From Pipra filicauda (Eukaryota > Chordata > Aves > Passeriformes > Pipridae), in assembly GCF_003945595.2 (NCBI RefSeq), contig NW_024104304.1, positions 1,178,001 through 1,242,000 of the forward strand: a stretch of DNA of 64,000 nt, read 5' to 3'. The position numbers and the translations under genes are program-made. Shown here piece by piece: positions 12,725 to 27,200 of this stretch (positions are counted from its first letter, which is position 1; every line of letters starts with the position of its first letter). Under the pieces are notes generated by a model. It made no database searches. It worked only from the letters and a program-made list of their open reading frames with translations, and was not told the origin of the DNA.

Positions 12725-15700
12725 GTGTAGTTTTATATGTACAGTATATATACAGATGTGATCTTTTTGATATATGCACAAGGACTGATATTTGTGTGCA
12801 TAACTGAATCATTTTCTAAAGACTGCACGCATAATTTTAAAATCAAAAACTATAAATGTTTTGTATTTAAATAATACAAAAGTTATTTCTGTTCTATAGT
12901 ATCTAATGTTGATATGGATGATTCCATAGGACTTTAGAGGTATGCGTGTTGGGACACATCATGCAAACATGCTTACCTTATGTAAGGCATTATTGCATTA
13001 TTATATGCATGCATAACATAACTCTGTAATGCAGGAATATATATACTTTTAGGCTAACCTCACCAGACATCAGGCTATGTGGTTCTCAGCAGTCAGAAGG
13101 TTGAAAGCTAAGGCGCTGCATGTGCTGTTTATGCAACACTGCTGCTATAGAAGAGAGACCTAATGTTTAAAATCTGTAAAGAGATGCTTCAGCAGCTGCA
13201 CTACCAGCCAGTGAGAGTGGCATTCCCTTGCTGCTCCCTTCAGCCACAGAAGACCATAATTGAATAGTATGTGAATACTTTGCTGCCTGAAGCAGCCAGG
13301 CAGCAGGCCCAGAGGTCCTTTCAAGTCAGGGTTTTTACAGTTCTTCCTAAACCACAGGAGATGTTGGTGCTCTTCTGCTTTGCAAAGACAAGCAAAACTG
13401 CAGCAACACAAAATTGTGCAAGGAACTGAACTCAGGAAAAAGCTCAGCATAGCAGAGACATGGGGACAAAAAAAGCTGCCTGTTTCATTAGTGTATAGTA
13501 ACACAAGTAATACAATAATTACAAAATCTCTCACCCTTTCTTTGCCATAGGGCGGTTACTGGCCATCTCACACAATATCCTACCTCAGCCCTTTCAGAAA
13601 ATAAGAGGGTTTAATACTCTTTCCTGCCATCTCTGATCTCAGACCTGTGTTTGTGTGTGTCTTGTCACTGGCCACTCAACTGCCTTCTGTCTGAGGAGGA
13701 GTGGGAAACCTCTTGATACAAGAAGTCCTGGAGGAGAACCTCACTTTCCTGTAGGGGCAGGAAGTAATATCCTCATCGAGGCAGCATTGCAGAAACTCCT
13801 TCCCACCTCCAGGCTGCTCTTCGGAAAGTAGCAAGCTCTGTTAAGGGTTACCCTACTTTAACTTCCCATATCTGTGTGTTATAGCCTCTTTCATACCGAA
13901 GGGTTTCTTGGACCTTTTTCCTACCTTCATCTGCTGTTCTTCAAGGGAAATGAATAAAACTTCTCATTGTTACCAGGGACCTCTAAGTGAGGTGCCTCTC
14001 CAAGTGCTGTGTCCATGTTCAAAATAAATGATAGATATCTTCAAAATCAATTTGCCTCCTCCCTGCTTCCTACAGGGTAAATTCACATCACTAATGAAAT
14101 GAGCTTTCTTGCCAGCTGGACTGGACCTTCAGTTTGTGCTCTGTTTACTTAAGGAAGAGTTTAATATGCTTATCTACTAGATAATACTGTATTTTCCTTT
14201 GTCTTCTATGGTAAGTCATTACTTATGGCCAAATCTAGCAAAGCAGGAGCTCTTGCTACCCTGCTGGGAAGGTGGAAATAGTATCACATAGCTTGTGTGT
14301 TGAAAGTTGTATGATCTGACTGGATAGGTACCTCATTGATGTCACTAGGAAGTGGATGGAAACCTCTGCTTTGGTTTGGCTGCATTACATTTTGCATATA
14401 TGTAAAAGGTTTCAGGTTGTAGAGTGCTATGGAGTCAGACCATTCTGCTCTGTTGTTCAAAATATTTTCTGTGTTTGGATTGCAAGCTATGATGCTCTAG
14501 CACTTGCATAAAATCTGCAACTTACAGTTTTGTGAGTCATTTGTGTTTCAGCATGATTTAAAATCTCTCCTTCACCAACTGGTTGAATAATTGGTACCAT
14601 CCATTAGCTGAATTTAAGTATGGGATGATCAATAAAACATGAAATTCTGTAAGTACCTTGTGCTCAGAATGTGTAAAGCCATAGCAGAGGAAGTGCCTCT
14701 GATAAAAAGCTGTGTTTTTATGATGAGCGTTTCCTGATTAGTTCCTTTTCTGATCCCCTCATTCTCCTTCTAAGAGCTAGTGACTGCTGGATACAGGGCT
14801 CTTAAGCCTTTATGGTTGTTTCTGGTTCAGCTTTGGTTATAACCTCTTGCAATGCACTGACATAGTTTCATTCTGTTCTCCCCACCCAGAGCACCATTAT
14901 GAAAGAGAGGGGGCTGAGTCAGATCGAGCATCCACCATCCACTGATATGGCACAAAGCAGCCTGGAGGGTCTAGAGAGACCATGGTGCTAAGGGGCTCAG
15001 CCACAGTGCTGTTAGATAAATAACAATAAATAAGACCCAAAGAGAAACATATTTTCTAGATGCTCATCCTAAGGCTGGCAGAAAACTCTATTATTTCCTA
15101 GTTTTCTAAGGAGGTTTTCTTGGGTATGACAGTGCTGTAACTGCTCCTTATAGATAATAGATTTAGATGTGTAATAAGCTTTGTATTGTGCCAGTGTGCT
15201 TCAATCCTTTACAGGGTGATTTTAAGGATACGCCTCAACTCATTTACTCCACTGGATGATCATAGCTCTGAGACAACAAAAAAGATTTCTGGATGTTGAT
15301 GCTTTGCTCTGTTAGATATTGCCCAAATAGATATTGTCTGTTTCTTCTCCTCTGTCATAGAATTTCTTTGTTACTTTGGCATTTGGATTGTGTACTGTTT
15401 TCAGTTTAGGCTTGTAGGACTCTTCAGCAGCAAAATCAAATGTCTCTTCTGCCTGATTAGGGATTGACCATGAATATAATTCTAATTCTTCAGTTAAAAA
15501 TTGAAATGAAACTGCATTTTCACTAGTGTGCAGGTATATTTTATAAGCTAGCCCAAAAATACTTCTGAAGGTCTCAGATTGCATTTTATAGACCATTTCT
15601 CAGTCTCACAAATGTTCCAGTGAACACTAACATCTTGCTCTGATAGTTCGTGGCTTCTTCGAATAGACAACAAACAGTCTTGTTGTACTGGGACAGAGCT

Positions 15701-18700
15701 CAGCCATGCCACCCACTGGGACATATCCTGCCCCTCAGCTCTTCTCCTGACTTTATCTTTGAAACCTGGGAGCTTGGCAGCTTCCCTGCCGCAGGAGGGA
15801 AATGACAGATCCAAAAGGGTTCTCTGCACCTCCCCGTTCTCCATTAGCTGTGGGTACTGCCTGCTGTGTTACAACAGCATTGAGATGTACCTGGTGACAA
15901 AATTACTGACTACTGTGGACTGTAGAGCTATAAATATGGCAGGCACAATTTTCTTCAGCTCTCACCAGAGCATAAAAGCCCTACCACCATATATTGCCTA
16001 CTTGATATTTCCAGCCTCTTTGAGCTGGAGAATGAGTCTTCAAATCTTGCCTGAGTGTCACGAGCCCTGCAGCAGATGAGGAAGAGTGCCTTCAGTTTTT
16101 AGGCAAGTCTTCAGTTTAATCTGAAAGGCCCAACAAGCTATTGCAATATAATTGCTTCAAAAGCCACAGTGAACCATTCTACTGGAATGCAAACTCTTCC
16201 TCTATTTTCCAGCAGAAAGGAGAGCAAATTTTTGAGGGTGACTTTGAAAAGCGTTAATTCACTTTTCATTTTGTGTTTGGGACATTGTACAGGCCCATCC
16301 ATAAACAATTGCTCTTGGATTTCAATTTCTATTTTATTTCAACAGCACAAGTTTTATGAAAGTCACACAGAGCTATAGGTGCAACAAGATGCCTGCATGA
16401 TGGAAAATATGAAGCATCAGAAAGATTAATATAATGGTAAAGTATTTGCCAAAAATAACAGTTCTTTGAATGTATGGGAATAGATGAGTTGCTCATTCTC
16501 CAGTAGCTGACTGTATATGGCTATTTATGTATAAATCACTTAGTTCAGCCTGTAGTTATGGAACATAATTGATCTTTAAAAGTTTTATGGAAGAATCACA
16601 GACTGTGAAATTAAAGGAAGTTCTGTTGTTTAATTTTGCATTTCTATCAACTGCCAGGACTATCACAACAGTAGAAAAATACCTGTTTTCTCCTGAGAAA
16701 GAACTTTTTATAGGTAGTATTAAATCAGTAAGTATAATAATTTATTAATGCAAAATATTTAGTACCATGATATTTTTCACTTTGTATCTGGAATTTCTGG
16801 AATAAAAGACAACAGCATTGTGATAAATTGGTCCACTTTTGGGAGAAATGATGGTAATATTTCACCAGCATCGTACCTGAGTTTCAAGACTCTTCTTTCA
16901 GAACAGCAAGGTACAACTCAGGTATTGGAGAGATCTGGGCCTTGTGCCTATGGGCTACCTGCCTTGCAGGGTTCATATGATGTTGCTTATGAAATTTGAT
17001 CTGGTCAGGCTGGGATACATGGGAAAACATTTTGCTTGTTCCCATCATTTGGAAGCAAATGGACAAGGGAAGATGAATGGGTAGAATCACACTGCTCTTC
17101 CACTGGCCAACATGGGTGCCATAACTTGGCACAAATACAGTACAGCAGTGAATTCCCTTCTTCTGGAAGCTAGGAAGGATCAACAGTCTCTTGAACCACT
17201 GAATTTATCCCACAGTGTTCATGTTGGTCCAGCAGCACTTTGCTATTGACTGTGTCCTTGTGACAAAACAAAGGCATCAGTTGTTGCTGTACTAGAGATC
17301 ATGATTAACATGCTGACAGTAGCTGCTACTATCTGCAGTTTCAATTAATGTATCAGTTTCTTTACCTGCTTTTACATCTTAGTTTTGAAACAATTACTCA
17401 ACGACTTAATCTTCCTTGTTTTCTAGGCTTTTTGTAGTAGGAACTGCAATGAGAACTCCCTGTACAACCGCCCCTTTATCCCTCCAGCTGTTTATTTTTG
17501 AGTATTTGTCAAATACATCTTCTGCACATTTTTCCAAGATAGTTAATGTTTTGAAACTGGAAAAACAGGCAGAGAGCTGTGAGCCAGTCTGGCAATGGCT
17601 TTAGCTGTGTATTATATACTTTAATGTGTAGCAGAACTGAACAGAAGTGAGATGGAAATTATATTTTGCTTAATATAATAAGTTGCTTAACTTATTAGGA
17701 GAGTCTCATGTGCTGCGGTGGCTTGCTTCAGATTCCAGATGCAGATGAAGGAACCCTTCCTGTAGTTTGAGCCTGCTGGGCTTGTAATGGTTTCACATAA
17801 AGGCCTCTGACAATTCATTCTTATCCTCCTCTGTGATACTCCCAAAATCCCTCTGGGCCCTCCTTCTGCCTGATGTCCTGGTGACCTGCTGGCTTATCCC
17901 TAGCTCTCCATGTAGGAATGAGAGCGTCAGGGTTGAGGAGTTTACAGAGGATTTGCTGTGCAACTGAAAGGGAATGATCTCTGGCTGAACATCCTGCAAA
18001 TGGATCTTGAAAGCACTGCATACAATTATTATAAATTATTGATACAGAGTAAATGAAAACTACACTTAATGCATCAAATAAAACAATGAAAATAGCTATC
18101 TCCCTCCCTCACAGTTTGTCTCTTATTCCTGTCACAATCTAACACGGAGTTCCCACTGCAGACAAAATTACAGCAGAAGGACTATTTAACCTAGACCGGG
18201 GCCCCTGTACACAAACATTGCAGCGTGTGATGCAGGGTGATCTGTTGTAACATGGATAGTTTTGTCTTTGGTTGAACTTTTATGCTGTCAGATTGTATTT
18301 CCCTGCTTTGCATAGTAGTTGTCTTCTAATGTTGTTTGGCAGTCACAGTGCCTAGCCTGATAGTCGTATGATTTGCGACCCTTGTTACGGTGCTCTCTGC
18401 TACAATAAAGTAATTTTAATTTGGTTGGATTCCTGAAAAGGCTAATTCTATTTAATGACCTAGCCAGGCAGGTGAGGAGCATGCCCTCCACCTTGGTCTA
18501 CCAATGAATCAATATCGGTTGAAAGAAGAAATGGAGGGTCTTCTCTAAATTTCCAGAGGAAGTCACAAGAGATCTCCTCTCAAAATTCATACAACAGGTA
18601 GATGTCAGTAAGAGAGTTCAAAGAAACCCAAAACGTCACTATGTTGGGACTGGTGACTCAACTGTGGGAATAAAACAGGTGATGACTCTGTAAATAGATG

Positions 18701-20154
18701 GGATGAATGATACTGAAGGCAGGAACATGGGCTGTAGAGGTATTGGTAGATTCATAGGTGTAATTATCGTAATTGTATGGGACTTGGTTGAGTCATGACA
18801 GTATCTGTCAGGTAAGTGCAGAAGATCATTCCTAAGCCACTGAAAGCAGTCCAGGTAGCCTGTAAAAAAGTGTCCAAAAAGAAGGAAGATGAGTCGGATC
18901 AAAGAACAGTTTCAGTACAATTACATGCAAGTAATTGCACAGTAACATATAAAACACTTCTGAAAATCTTCCTTCCTCCTTTGATCAAATTTTAAGGCTG
19001 TACAAACTGTGGACTAGCTGTTAGGAATAATTCACCCCACCCAATGATTTCAGCATTCCCTCCAACAACCAGAAGAAAAATAAAAGTCCTGTTAGTTTTT
19101 AATTTTATAAGATCAAGCCACTAAGGACAGGGAAATTGCCAAAATAGATGACAACGCTCAGGCTGTGCCCCTTGCTTTTAGATCCATGATGCTTGTAGCT
19201 GGCTTCCTAACAAGAGAGGAGTGTAACACACTGATGCTTCTATTTCAGAATTATTTTTCAATATGGAAAGGTTTTGTTTAAGGAAACTAATGAGAGAATT
19301 GGCTCAGCAGAAAATGGCAGAGTCAGAAGACATATCACAGGTGTCCCGTCACACAGGATTGATAACGGGAGAGACATGTCCAATTTTTGCCCAGTATTGC
19401 AATAGGAACAACTTCTTACCAGCCATATGCTCCAAGCAATGATCATGTGACCAAGTGGGTGCTCTAGCATGGGGAAAGCTGAACTTTATCTTGTAAATGC
19501 ATCTTTCTTCAGTTGCTGTCATTGGCACATTTTGTTGCTTGCTGTGGTTGAGACTCAGTTAAAACATGACAAGCTTTGATAGACTGCTTCAATTGTTTTT
19601 TTTTCTTTTCTTGATGATACCTATTGCACTTTGCAGTACTCTGTAAAAAATGAAGGCCGTTTGCTCATAGTGAGAACCAGTCAGAAGAGAAATATGACAC
19701 GCAGAAAATGGATATCGTTTATAGATTTGATAATGTTGGCTCAAACGTCTGCATAAAAAGTTGCCTTTTGACTTTTGTCAGAATCACAGTCACATCAAAT
19801 GGCTTTTATGTTCTACATCAGGTAAAATATTCACCTCATGGACTTTGCCAAAACTTTTAAACAGGGATAGAAAAAGAAAAATTTATGATCCAACAGAGGG
19901 TCAGTAAATCCCAAAGGAGCCAGTGCCTCTTTGAATGCAATGCCTTTTTAGCCTCTCTTTTCCAGGCTCTGCTTTCCACTTTCTAATTTGGTAATTTCCT
20001 CTACACAGTTCTGGTTTTGTTCTTCTGAGCCTGCACCATGGGAATAAACTGGCTTTGCTTTCTGCACGGGTGGGCTAAAGTTTCCTTGGAGACTGTGGCC
20101 GGGACTCATTGACATCACCGCAGCCTGCGGTCACTGCATCCCCACCAAGGGCAT
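12725..20154. other. unique sequence, no gene seen
   Basis: No host gene can be supported. Two overlapping minus-strand frames at 15312-15596 and 15548-15844 (94 and 98 codons) are discussed as a finding but show no known domain. A 124-codon minus frame at 13160-13534 is Cys- and Leu-rich and without motif. I recognise no transposons or RNA genes in this stretch. Confidence 0.55.
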
Positions 20155-20258
20155 GTTACTGTTCTCACTTTACAGATGGGGAAATGAAAGCAGAGGAGTG
20201 AAGGGATTTGCCTAAGGCCACATAATGAATTAGTTGCTTGTGCAGGATTAGTCATTGC
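20155..20258 (+). mobile_element. MIR-type SINE relic (3' half)
   Basis: The order TTTACAGATGGGGAAAT, a GAGG-type patch, GATTTGCCTAAGGCCACA and then TTAGTTGC...GGATTAG follows the well-known core and 3' half of MIR/CORE-type SINEs (TTTTACAGATGAGGAAACTG, then a TTGCCCAAGGTCACAC-like stretch). The 5' tRNA-like part is not recognisable. MIR-like elements predate the bird-mammal split, so this would be a very old fossil. Family assignment is from memory; an AmnSINE-like or other CORE-SINE origin is possible. Confidence 0.65.
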
Positions 20259-23062
20259 TCAGGAACTCCTTGCTGCAAACCCCACACCAACTCCAGCAGC
20301 CTAAATAGTTGCCAGGTGTTTGAAAAGAAATGCTGGAATTTTTTTCCCAGTGTCCCCTGTCCCCATCTGTTTTTTCCAGGATGGGGGGAGTCAGGAAGGG
20401 GGGACAGAGCAAAGCCACACTCACTGGGCAGCACAGGAGCAGGGGAAGTTCCCTCTAAAGAGTGGGTCAGCACCACCTTTTGAGAGTCTTTTGTCTGGAG
20501 GATTTGGTTCTTTTCCTTTTCCACACTTTTCGCTTGAAGCCACCTAATTTCAAAGTTGTAATCTTGTTAAACTGAGACAACAGTACAGCCAGGAGTGAGT
20601 GTTTGGAGCTCTGTGCTCCCGAGCTCTTCTGTCTCCACCAGTACAGCTGTGGTTTTGCTTCAGCAGCTGAGAAGGGTTGCAGGAAATATGTAAGAACTTG
20701 AACTGGGACCACTGTTGTGCTCAGAAAAAACCAACAGAAAATGTGGTGTGTACATGCTACATGCTCTGACAAGAAAACGAACAGCTGGAGTGTGAGCAGA
20801 CCTGGCTATGACATGCACTGGAGTATGTGCCTCAAAAGACCATGTTTCAGGAATGAGGGGGTAGCAGGGAGAAGTCATAGAGGCAGCAGAGAATATCTAC
20901 AATGCAGAGAAGCATGGCAAGCAGAGGAAGGAAAGGATTTGCTCCTGCAGGGTGCTGAGCACTTTTAATGCCCACTGAGTTCAAAGGTAGAAGACAAAAT
21001 CCTGCAGGCATGTCTACATGAATTTGAAGTGTCTTAAGTGCTTCTGAAATTTCCTTCTTATAGTTACTACCATTTCATTGCAAGCAAACTAATGTGAGCA
21101 GATCCACTACACTTTTTGATTTGCGACGCTAAATTGTTATATCTTTCTGATCATGTGTTCTGACAAAGCTCATGCAGTAATGCATGGCGAGAAGGGTGAC
21201 TTTTGATGCTTTCACTTTTATTGCCTCACTGAATAATACAAGAAAATTTTTCATCCTTGAAACACATTTTCTGTCTGGTCAACATAGTAATGTGAGCTCT
21301 ATAATGTTTTTCTCCCTAAGAACGAGGTTATTAAAATATTCAGTGGCTTAAGTAGGATCCTCTCCATAGCCATGATGCTCTGATAGAACACTTTTCTTCA
21401 AAACTGCTCATCTTCAGGTCCAAAAAATACATATTATAGCTTGTACACACAAGCTACTCAGACTGCATGATAATTTTATATACAGGATATAAAGATGAAG
21501 TGTTCACCTATGTCCACAAAGACTTCCCTTCAGGCTCTTCCTCACCTCTGTTTCAATCAGTGGGATGTGAGCAGAGAGGGTGGGATCAAGACCTACAACA
21601 GCCATGGGAGGGGCACTGCCACATGCAGAGACTTCATTCATGTTGTTCCCAGATGGAATGGTGTGTGTTCCACCGTGTCTGCAGATGAATGGTCACTCTG
21701 AAACTGCCTTGCTACCTGTGGCTTTTTTCCTAGCAGTGAGATAAATCAGAGCTCTGTGTGAAAAGCAGCACTCCATCACACCTGTATAGACTTGTGACAC
21801 TATCACGATGTTTTTACTTGTCAGGGCATTGCAAGGAGGCAAACACATGCCATTTCTGGCAGATGTAATCTTTCTCTGCAGTCCTGTTTTATGCAGAAAC
21901 AAAGAATCTTCATTTCTAGAGGCTGCAATGTCATGAAACATCTGAAAAAAAGCATGAACCAACCAAGCAGATGAAAACTCCATATGCACAGTGTTTAAAA
22001 AGTGAACATTGCAGATGTTTTCCTTTTGCAGGGCAGCTTATGATTAGCTGCACAATAGTGTAATTTATTTATTCAACAGAGGATTGAAGGACTGTTTCTT
22101 CTAGTGTCCCTTGATGTGCAGAAGCTTTTGATTTTGCATAGCTGCAACATATTGTTGACTGCCACTGCTCTGAGACTGTGCAAGTCTTTCATTGCAGCCA
22201 CCTGCATGGAATAGGTTTTCTGTAATCTGGAGACACGACTTCTTCAGCAGAAGATCAGCTGACACAAATCCTTTTGGGTAAAATGTCTTCTACTGCATAA
22301 ACTTCAGGTGCTTCATACATAACTGCAAGTGTATGCAGATATAAAAATATTTAAAAATATGTATATGCCGCTGTGAAATGTCATGTTTGGAAGGAATGTA
22401 GTTATGCTGTTATGTTAAAAGTCATGTAACTAGAACTTTACTGTAAAAAATTACTGTTGATATAAATATTACATCAATTAGATATCTTTTTCTGTTATAT
22501 ATTATAATCTCTGTATTGTATATGATAAACTTTTATGTAATTGCTAATTTGCTGACGGCCAATTCCATTGTACATGGAGCATTATATTAGCAAAATGCTT
22601 GCTTCAGATAGGAATTTTAAGGGACCACACTGTGTGGTATTTATGCTTTTTTAAACCCAAAATTTCTTCACAATTCTTTTTTTTTTTTTTTGTAAAAGTA
22701 GGAATCAGGCCACTTTCTAGCCCCAAAAGGGATCAGGTGACCATGGCTTTCCAAAATATGATGCTAACAACCACTACTATTACCAATTCTCAACATTAAA
22801 TTCATGTTGAGTATTGAATGCAGGCAGCCCTCTGTCCATGCACAGAGCTGCTGACACGTTTAGATTAAGTCCTTTTTCTTCTGCAGGGATGTAGCATTGT
22901 CTTTCACTTACTTCCAGAAAATGCTGTGTATTGCCATGGCAGCTCACTGCTGGGCTACTGTTTAGGAATGACAAAGCAGGGAGGTCGGAAAAGCAGCTGA
23001 ATGAATAAGTTGCTCTTAGAGCCCAGAGCTCTCATCATGGGAGCATCACACATCTCTCTGTC

Positions 23063-23081
23063 ATTATTATTATTATTATTA
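23063..23081. repeat. (ATT)6 microsatellite
   Basis: This is a perfect run of the trinucleotide ATT. Confidence 0.9.
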
Positions 23082-23308
23082 GCCCCAAAGAAGCCTGAGG
23101 TATATACCAATATATAGCACTTAGTGCTATACTCTCAGAGGCATTAATACTTTTTTGTCAGAGGCACTTCTCTGTCAATATAATTGTTCTCATGATGGTG
23201 AACAAGCTGCAGTCTAACAGCCTTGAATACTGGACTGAAATAACAAAGTAAAAGGGAAAAAGAATATTTTTTGTAGCTGGAAGGATGTATTAAAATTGAA
23301 CGAACGAG

Positions 23309-23357
23309 ATAGAATGAAAGGAACAGAATAGAAAAGGAATAGAATAGAATAGAATAG
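23309..23357. repeat. GAATA pentanucleotide repeat
   Basis: The unit AGAAT/GAATA is repeated, imperfectly at the left and about four clean copies at 23336-23357. Confidence 0.85.
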
Positions 23358-24191
23358 GTGAGTAATTATCACCCACACATTGTTTTAACAAGTATTCACC
23401 TGAAAGGACATGCAGAACAGTATCTAGACTCTCAATTTATTATTTTTTTAAATAATATTGTTGCTGTGTTGATACTGTAGGCAGCCATGGTAGCTTGGAG
23501 TTTTAAAAAGCCTGATCTCTAGCTACCCTGTGGCAGGGAAGTCAGTGGTTTCTTGAGTGCTGGAGATGAAACATCTTCTAAGAAGCAGGGTCTGGGATGA
23601 CTAATGTGGGAGAAGTAATACCCAGTAAAGTAAAAGTAAAATTTATTACAGTGCTATTGCTAATATTTGGAAGTGACAGGGGTTAAAGGCAGGTGATACT
23701 GAGTGGAAGGCAGTCCACGGTAGTGTTTAGGCAGTATCAGGTGGCTCAATACTCAGAGACACCGAGTTTTGAAGTGGGGAAATGCAAGGGGTCTGGAGCA
23801 AGGAAGAAATATATCAGGTGAGTCATCTATTGCCTATGAACATTTATTTCTAGATTTTGTATGGTTAATACATAATACTATTTCCTATTTTGTTCATAAT
23901 TTCTATGTTAGGTTGACTGTTAGAAGTACATAGGAAACTTGTATGTAGAGCTGTTTCCTTTTTTTTCGTTGCTTATATATGTGATCTTCTGTGGAAAGAA
24001 TTGCTTGAGAATGTTTTTATAGGAACATTTTTATCTCATTCAGTACTAAAATAAAAATTATTATTGCTGGAAACTTCCTAACAATCAATTTATTTAAGAG
24101 TAATGATTTTTTTCTTGATGGGATTTTTTACACATGCTCTGGAAGATATAAATAAATCTTGAGAACAGCAAGTGAAAAAACTTGATCTGTG

Positions 24192-24241
24192 TTCCTGCAA
24201 TCTCCTACTACTCATATTCCTGCAATTTCCTACTACTCATA
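24192..24241. repeat. 25-bp tandem duplication
   Basis: Two consecutive 25-base copies (24192-24216 and 24217-24241) begin TTCCTGCAAT and end ACTACTCATA. They differ at one base, so the duplication is likely recent. Confidence 0.85.
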
Positions 24242-27200
24242 GTGGGCTTATTGCATTGGTGCAGTAAACATATCCAACTCACAGGAAAGAATTCCAAATA
24301 ATGCAGTCTTTGTGTACAGGTTCAAATTGCCTTGCATGGAGTAAACGTAAAAACTCAGTCATTTTAGGTACCCTCTTCTGAAGAAATAACCATTATTGAA
24401 CTTCCAGCCTTCTTCCAAAATATGTAGTGCAACCTGTAGCATTAGAAACTTTCTAGTGTAGATGGTGTTATAGAGAGTTACTACAGAAATGTTAAACCTG
24501 GGAATGTCGCTGTGGAAGCACTGAGGGAAAGTCAGGAGAAGGGCTGTGAGAATGGTGTGTGTTGATGGTCACTAAGATCCTAGCACAGATCTAACTGCAG
24601 CTTCCTACCAAGACTGAGGGACAAAGGGCAGTGATCAAATCCTAATGGAGGGGGAGATGGGGATAGAGAAACTGGCAATTACTAGTGGTACCAAAAGGTA
24701 TATCTAAAGCCAGTACATAGTGGCCAGTATAATAGGAACACAGAAGATGTAGGAAGGGCTTGACAGCTAGAGTCCTTTTTTCCCAGGCCGTTGCAAGGAC
24801 TCCTAGACAAAACACCTGCATTTACATGGCATCTTGCCTGGATGCTGGACAGATGACTTGGGCTTACACATTTTAGTGAGTACATGGATATGAGAAGGTG
24901 AGTATCAACAACTGAAACTGGTTTCGTGCAAAAATAAAACCACTTACCTCTCCTGTATAGTCCCCCCTTATGATTTCCTATGTGGCTGCAAAAATATTAT
25001 TACAGTGTTTCCCACAGTGTTGGCTGATGCACTGAAGAATTAAGGTATTCTATAGATGAAAAGAAAATCAGACTTTATATTAAAACAATCCACTTATGCC
25101 TCTCCTTGCAAATAATATATACCAGTAAACGCGCAGTGTATTTTTTTTTTCATTTTGGGTTATATTTATAAAGAACTCTGGAGGTTCACACCATGTGTGG
25201 GTGGATGCTGTAAGAGGTGAACCAAGTACAGCAGACAGCAACTGAAGAACAACACAGGTCAGAAGAAGGTGCAGGGTCAGTTATGTCTGACTGCCAAGGG
25301 GGTGACGTCGAATGTGGCTGGGCTGATGGTGGGGACGACCATGCAGAGAATTTCTTGCCCAAGGGGTGATAAGAATATACCACACTTGTAGAGGAGGTAG
25401 TAGTATTTCACTGAATGGAGGAGAGACAGGAGGATACATGTCAGAAATGACTAAAAAGGATGAAATGGTCTGAACTGGATGAGATTCCAAGGCTTGGACA
25501 TAGAGAAGATCAGACAGCTTTTCAGAATCTTTTCTGTGTGTCTGCAAAATAAACATCCCTTGCTTTTGTGCAGGAGTGTATAAGGACCCATATATGAATA
25601 TATGAATAGAGAGAAGCATAGTAGGTTTTCCGTTGAGAAGAAAAACATGCAGAATTAAAGATCACTGAAAGAACAATTTTTTTGGAGAAGAGATGAATGA
25701 ATTGAGAGGCAAGTCACATTTTAATGTAGAAACTGGTTATAGGCTTGGGTGTGATATGGATAATGATGCCTTACACAGATTGCATTATAGAAATATCAAT
25801 TTTTGATTCATAAAGTTGAAACAGCACAGAGCTTAAGGGCAGTTCCTTCCCAGCTCTGCTGAATAAACCCTAGGGTGTTACCATACTATGGTGGGCAGGA
25901 GCAGCCTGCATGTTTGCTTCTGCGTGTGGCTCCTCATTGATATAATCTATGCCATGCCGTCTGGACATCTCAAGGTTTTGGTCATGCAAAAGCATCATGA
26001 AGCATGAACAGATTGAATCACATGGAGACAAAAGCCACTGCTGTTTTCACAGCTGTAATTTTCCTGAACAATTTTTTTTAATAGTAAAATGGAAAGGTGT
26101 CATATTTTTCTCTTGATGGTCAATTTTTATTTTTTTTTTTTGTCTAAAAGAGTCTGTAAATGTCTCAAAACCCAAGATGGATTAGGCTTAAATTTGCTCT
26201 ACAATGGTCTCCAAATTTCTCTGAAAACTTTTTAGGGATTTACGGGTTGAAAACATCTGATGTAAAACAATGTTGGAGAAACCAGACATTGTGTCTAAGT
26301 TTCCCTTGGCATTTGTAGAAAGTGCCTAAATGAGGTTGGTAGATCTGCACACTTACTTTCTTATGAAAGGAGATTTTATTTTTCAGCAGTGTACCAAGAA
26401 GTACTGAAGTAGAATCAGTGTAAGAAAACCAGGAAAGCTTCCTCTATTCATTGTTCTTGATGGTCTGGATACATAACTTAAAAATAATGTATCTTGGATT
26501 TCTGCTATTTTTAGTAACTGCTGGCTTATCCTAGTATCATGGGAAGGACTGAATAGTTAGCAAAAATAATAAAATGTTGTTTTGGTAGACATGATCAAAC
26601 TGAAAGGGAAGATGCAGGTCATTTACTTTATCCAAGGTAATCAGATAATTTCTGCTTTTGTTTCTTTTCCAGTAACGTTACCTGCAGCTACAGCACAAAA
26701 ATAAAGAAACATTCAATTTTACTACTCTCTACTTTGGTTTAATTCTTTGTAGCGAAGAAAAGCTTTTATTTAAAATTATGAACAATTGTATTGCTGCTCT
26801 ATTCTGGCCATTGGACAAGTGCATGTAAGCTCAGCTTCCTGCAGTTCTACATCATAGCAGCTTACAGACACTCAGGCTACCAAATTAAACGTGTTCAAGA
26901 CAGTTGAACTCTCTGTTACTAGAGACTGACTGACTTGAAATGACCCTCTAAGCCTTGCTCCTCTTCCAGCTTCAAAATTCACTTTATTTTGGCTGTGATT
27001 CCTGGCCTGCCTAGAAACACTTGCTCCTGCCTGTTTGCCCTTTGCACAGTACCTTTGCTCTCTGTAGAAAAACCTTTATTTCTTGAGCTGTGACCAGGCC
27101 TTCGATGATTCCCTTGCCTTGACCTGCCATGTGTTGTGGCTCCTGGGGTGCTGGCAGGGTCTGGGCTCCGGCCACAGCATCTGCCTTCAGGTGGGGTAAC

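Noticed and set aside
13160..13534. 124-codon minus frame with hydrophobic Leu/Cys-rich start
   Set aside because: The start looks vaguely like a signal peptide, but composition follows local base content and no domain or splice context is seen.
16585..16640. GAATCACAGACTGTGAAATTAAAGG, resembling a CR1 tail complement
   Set aside because: The similarity stops after about 15 bases and no 3' UTR follows.
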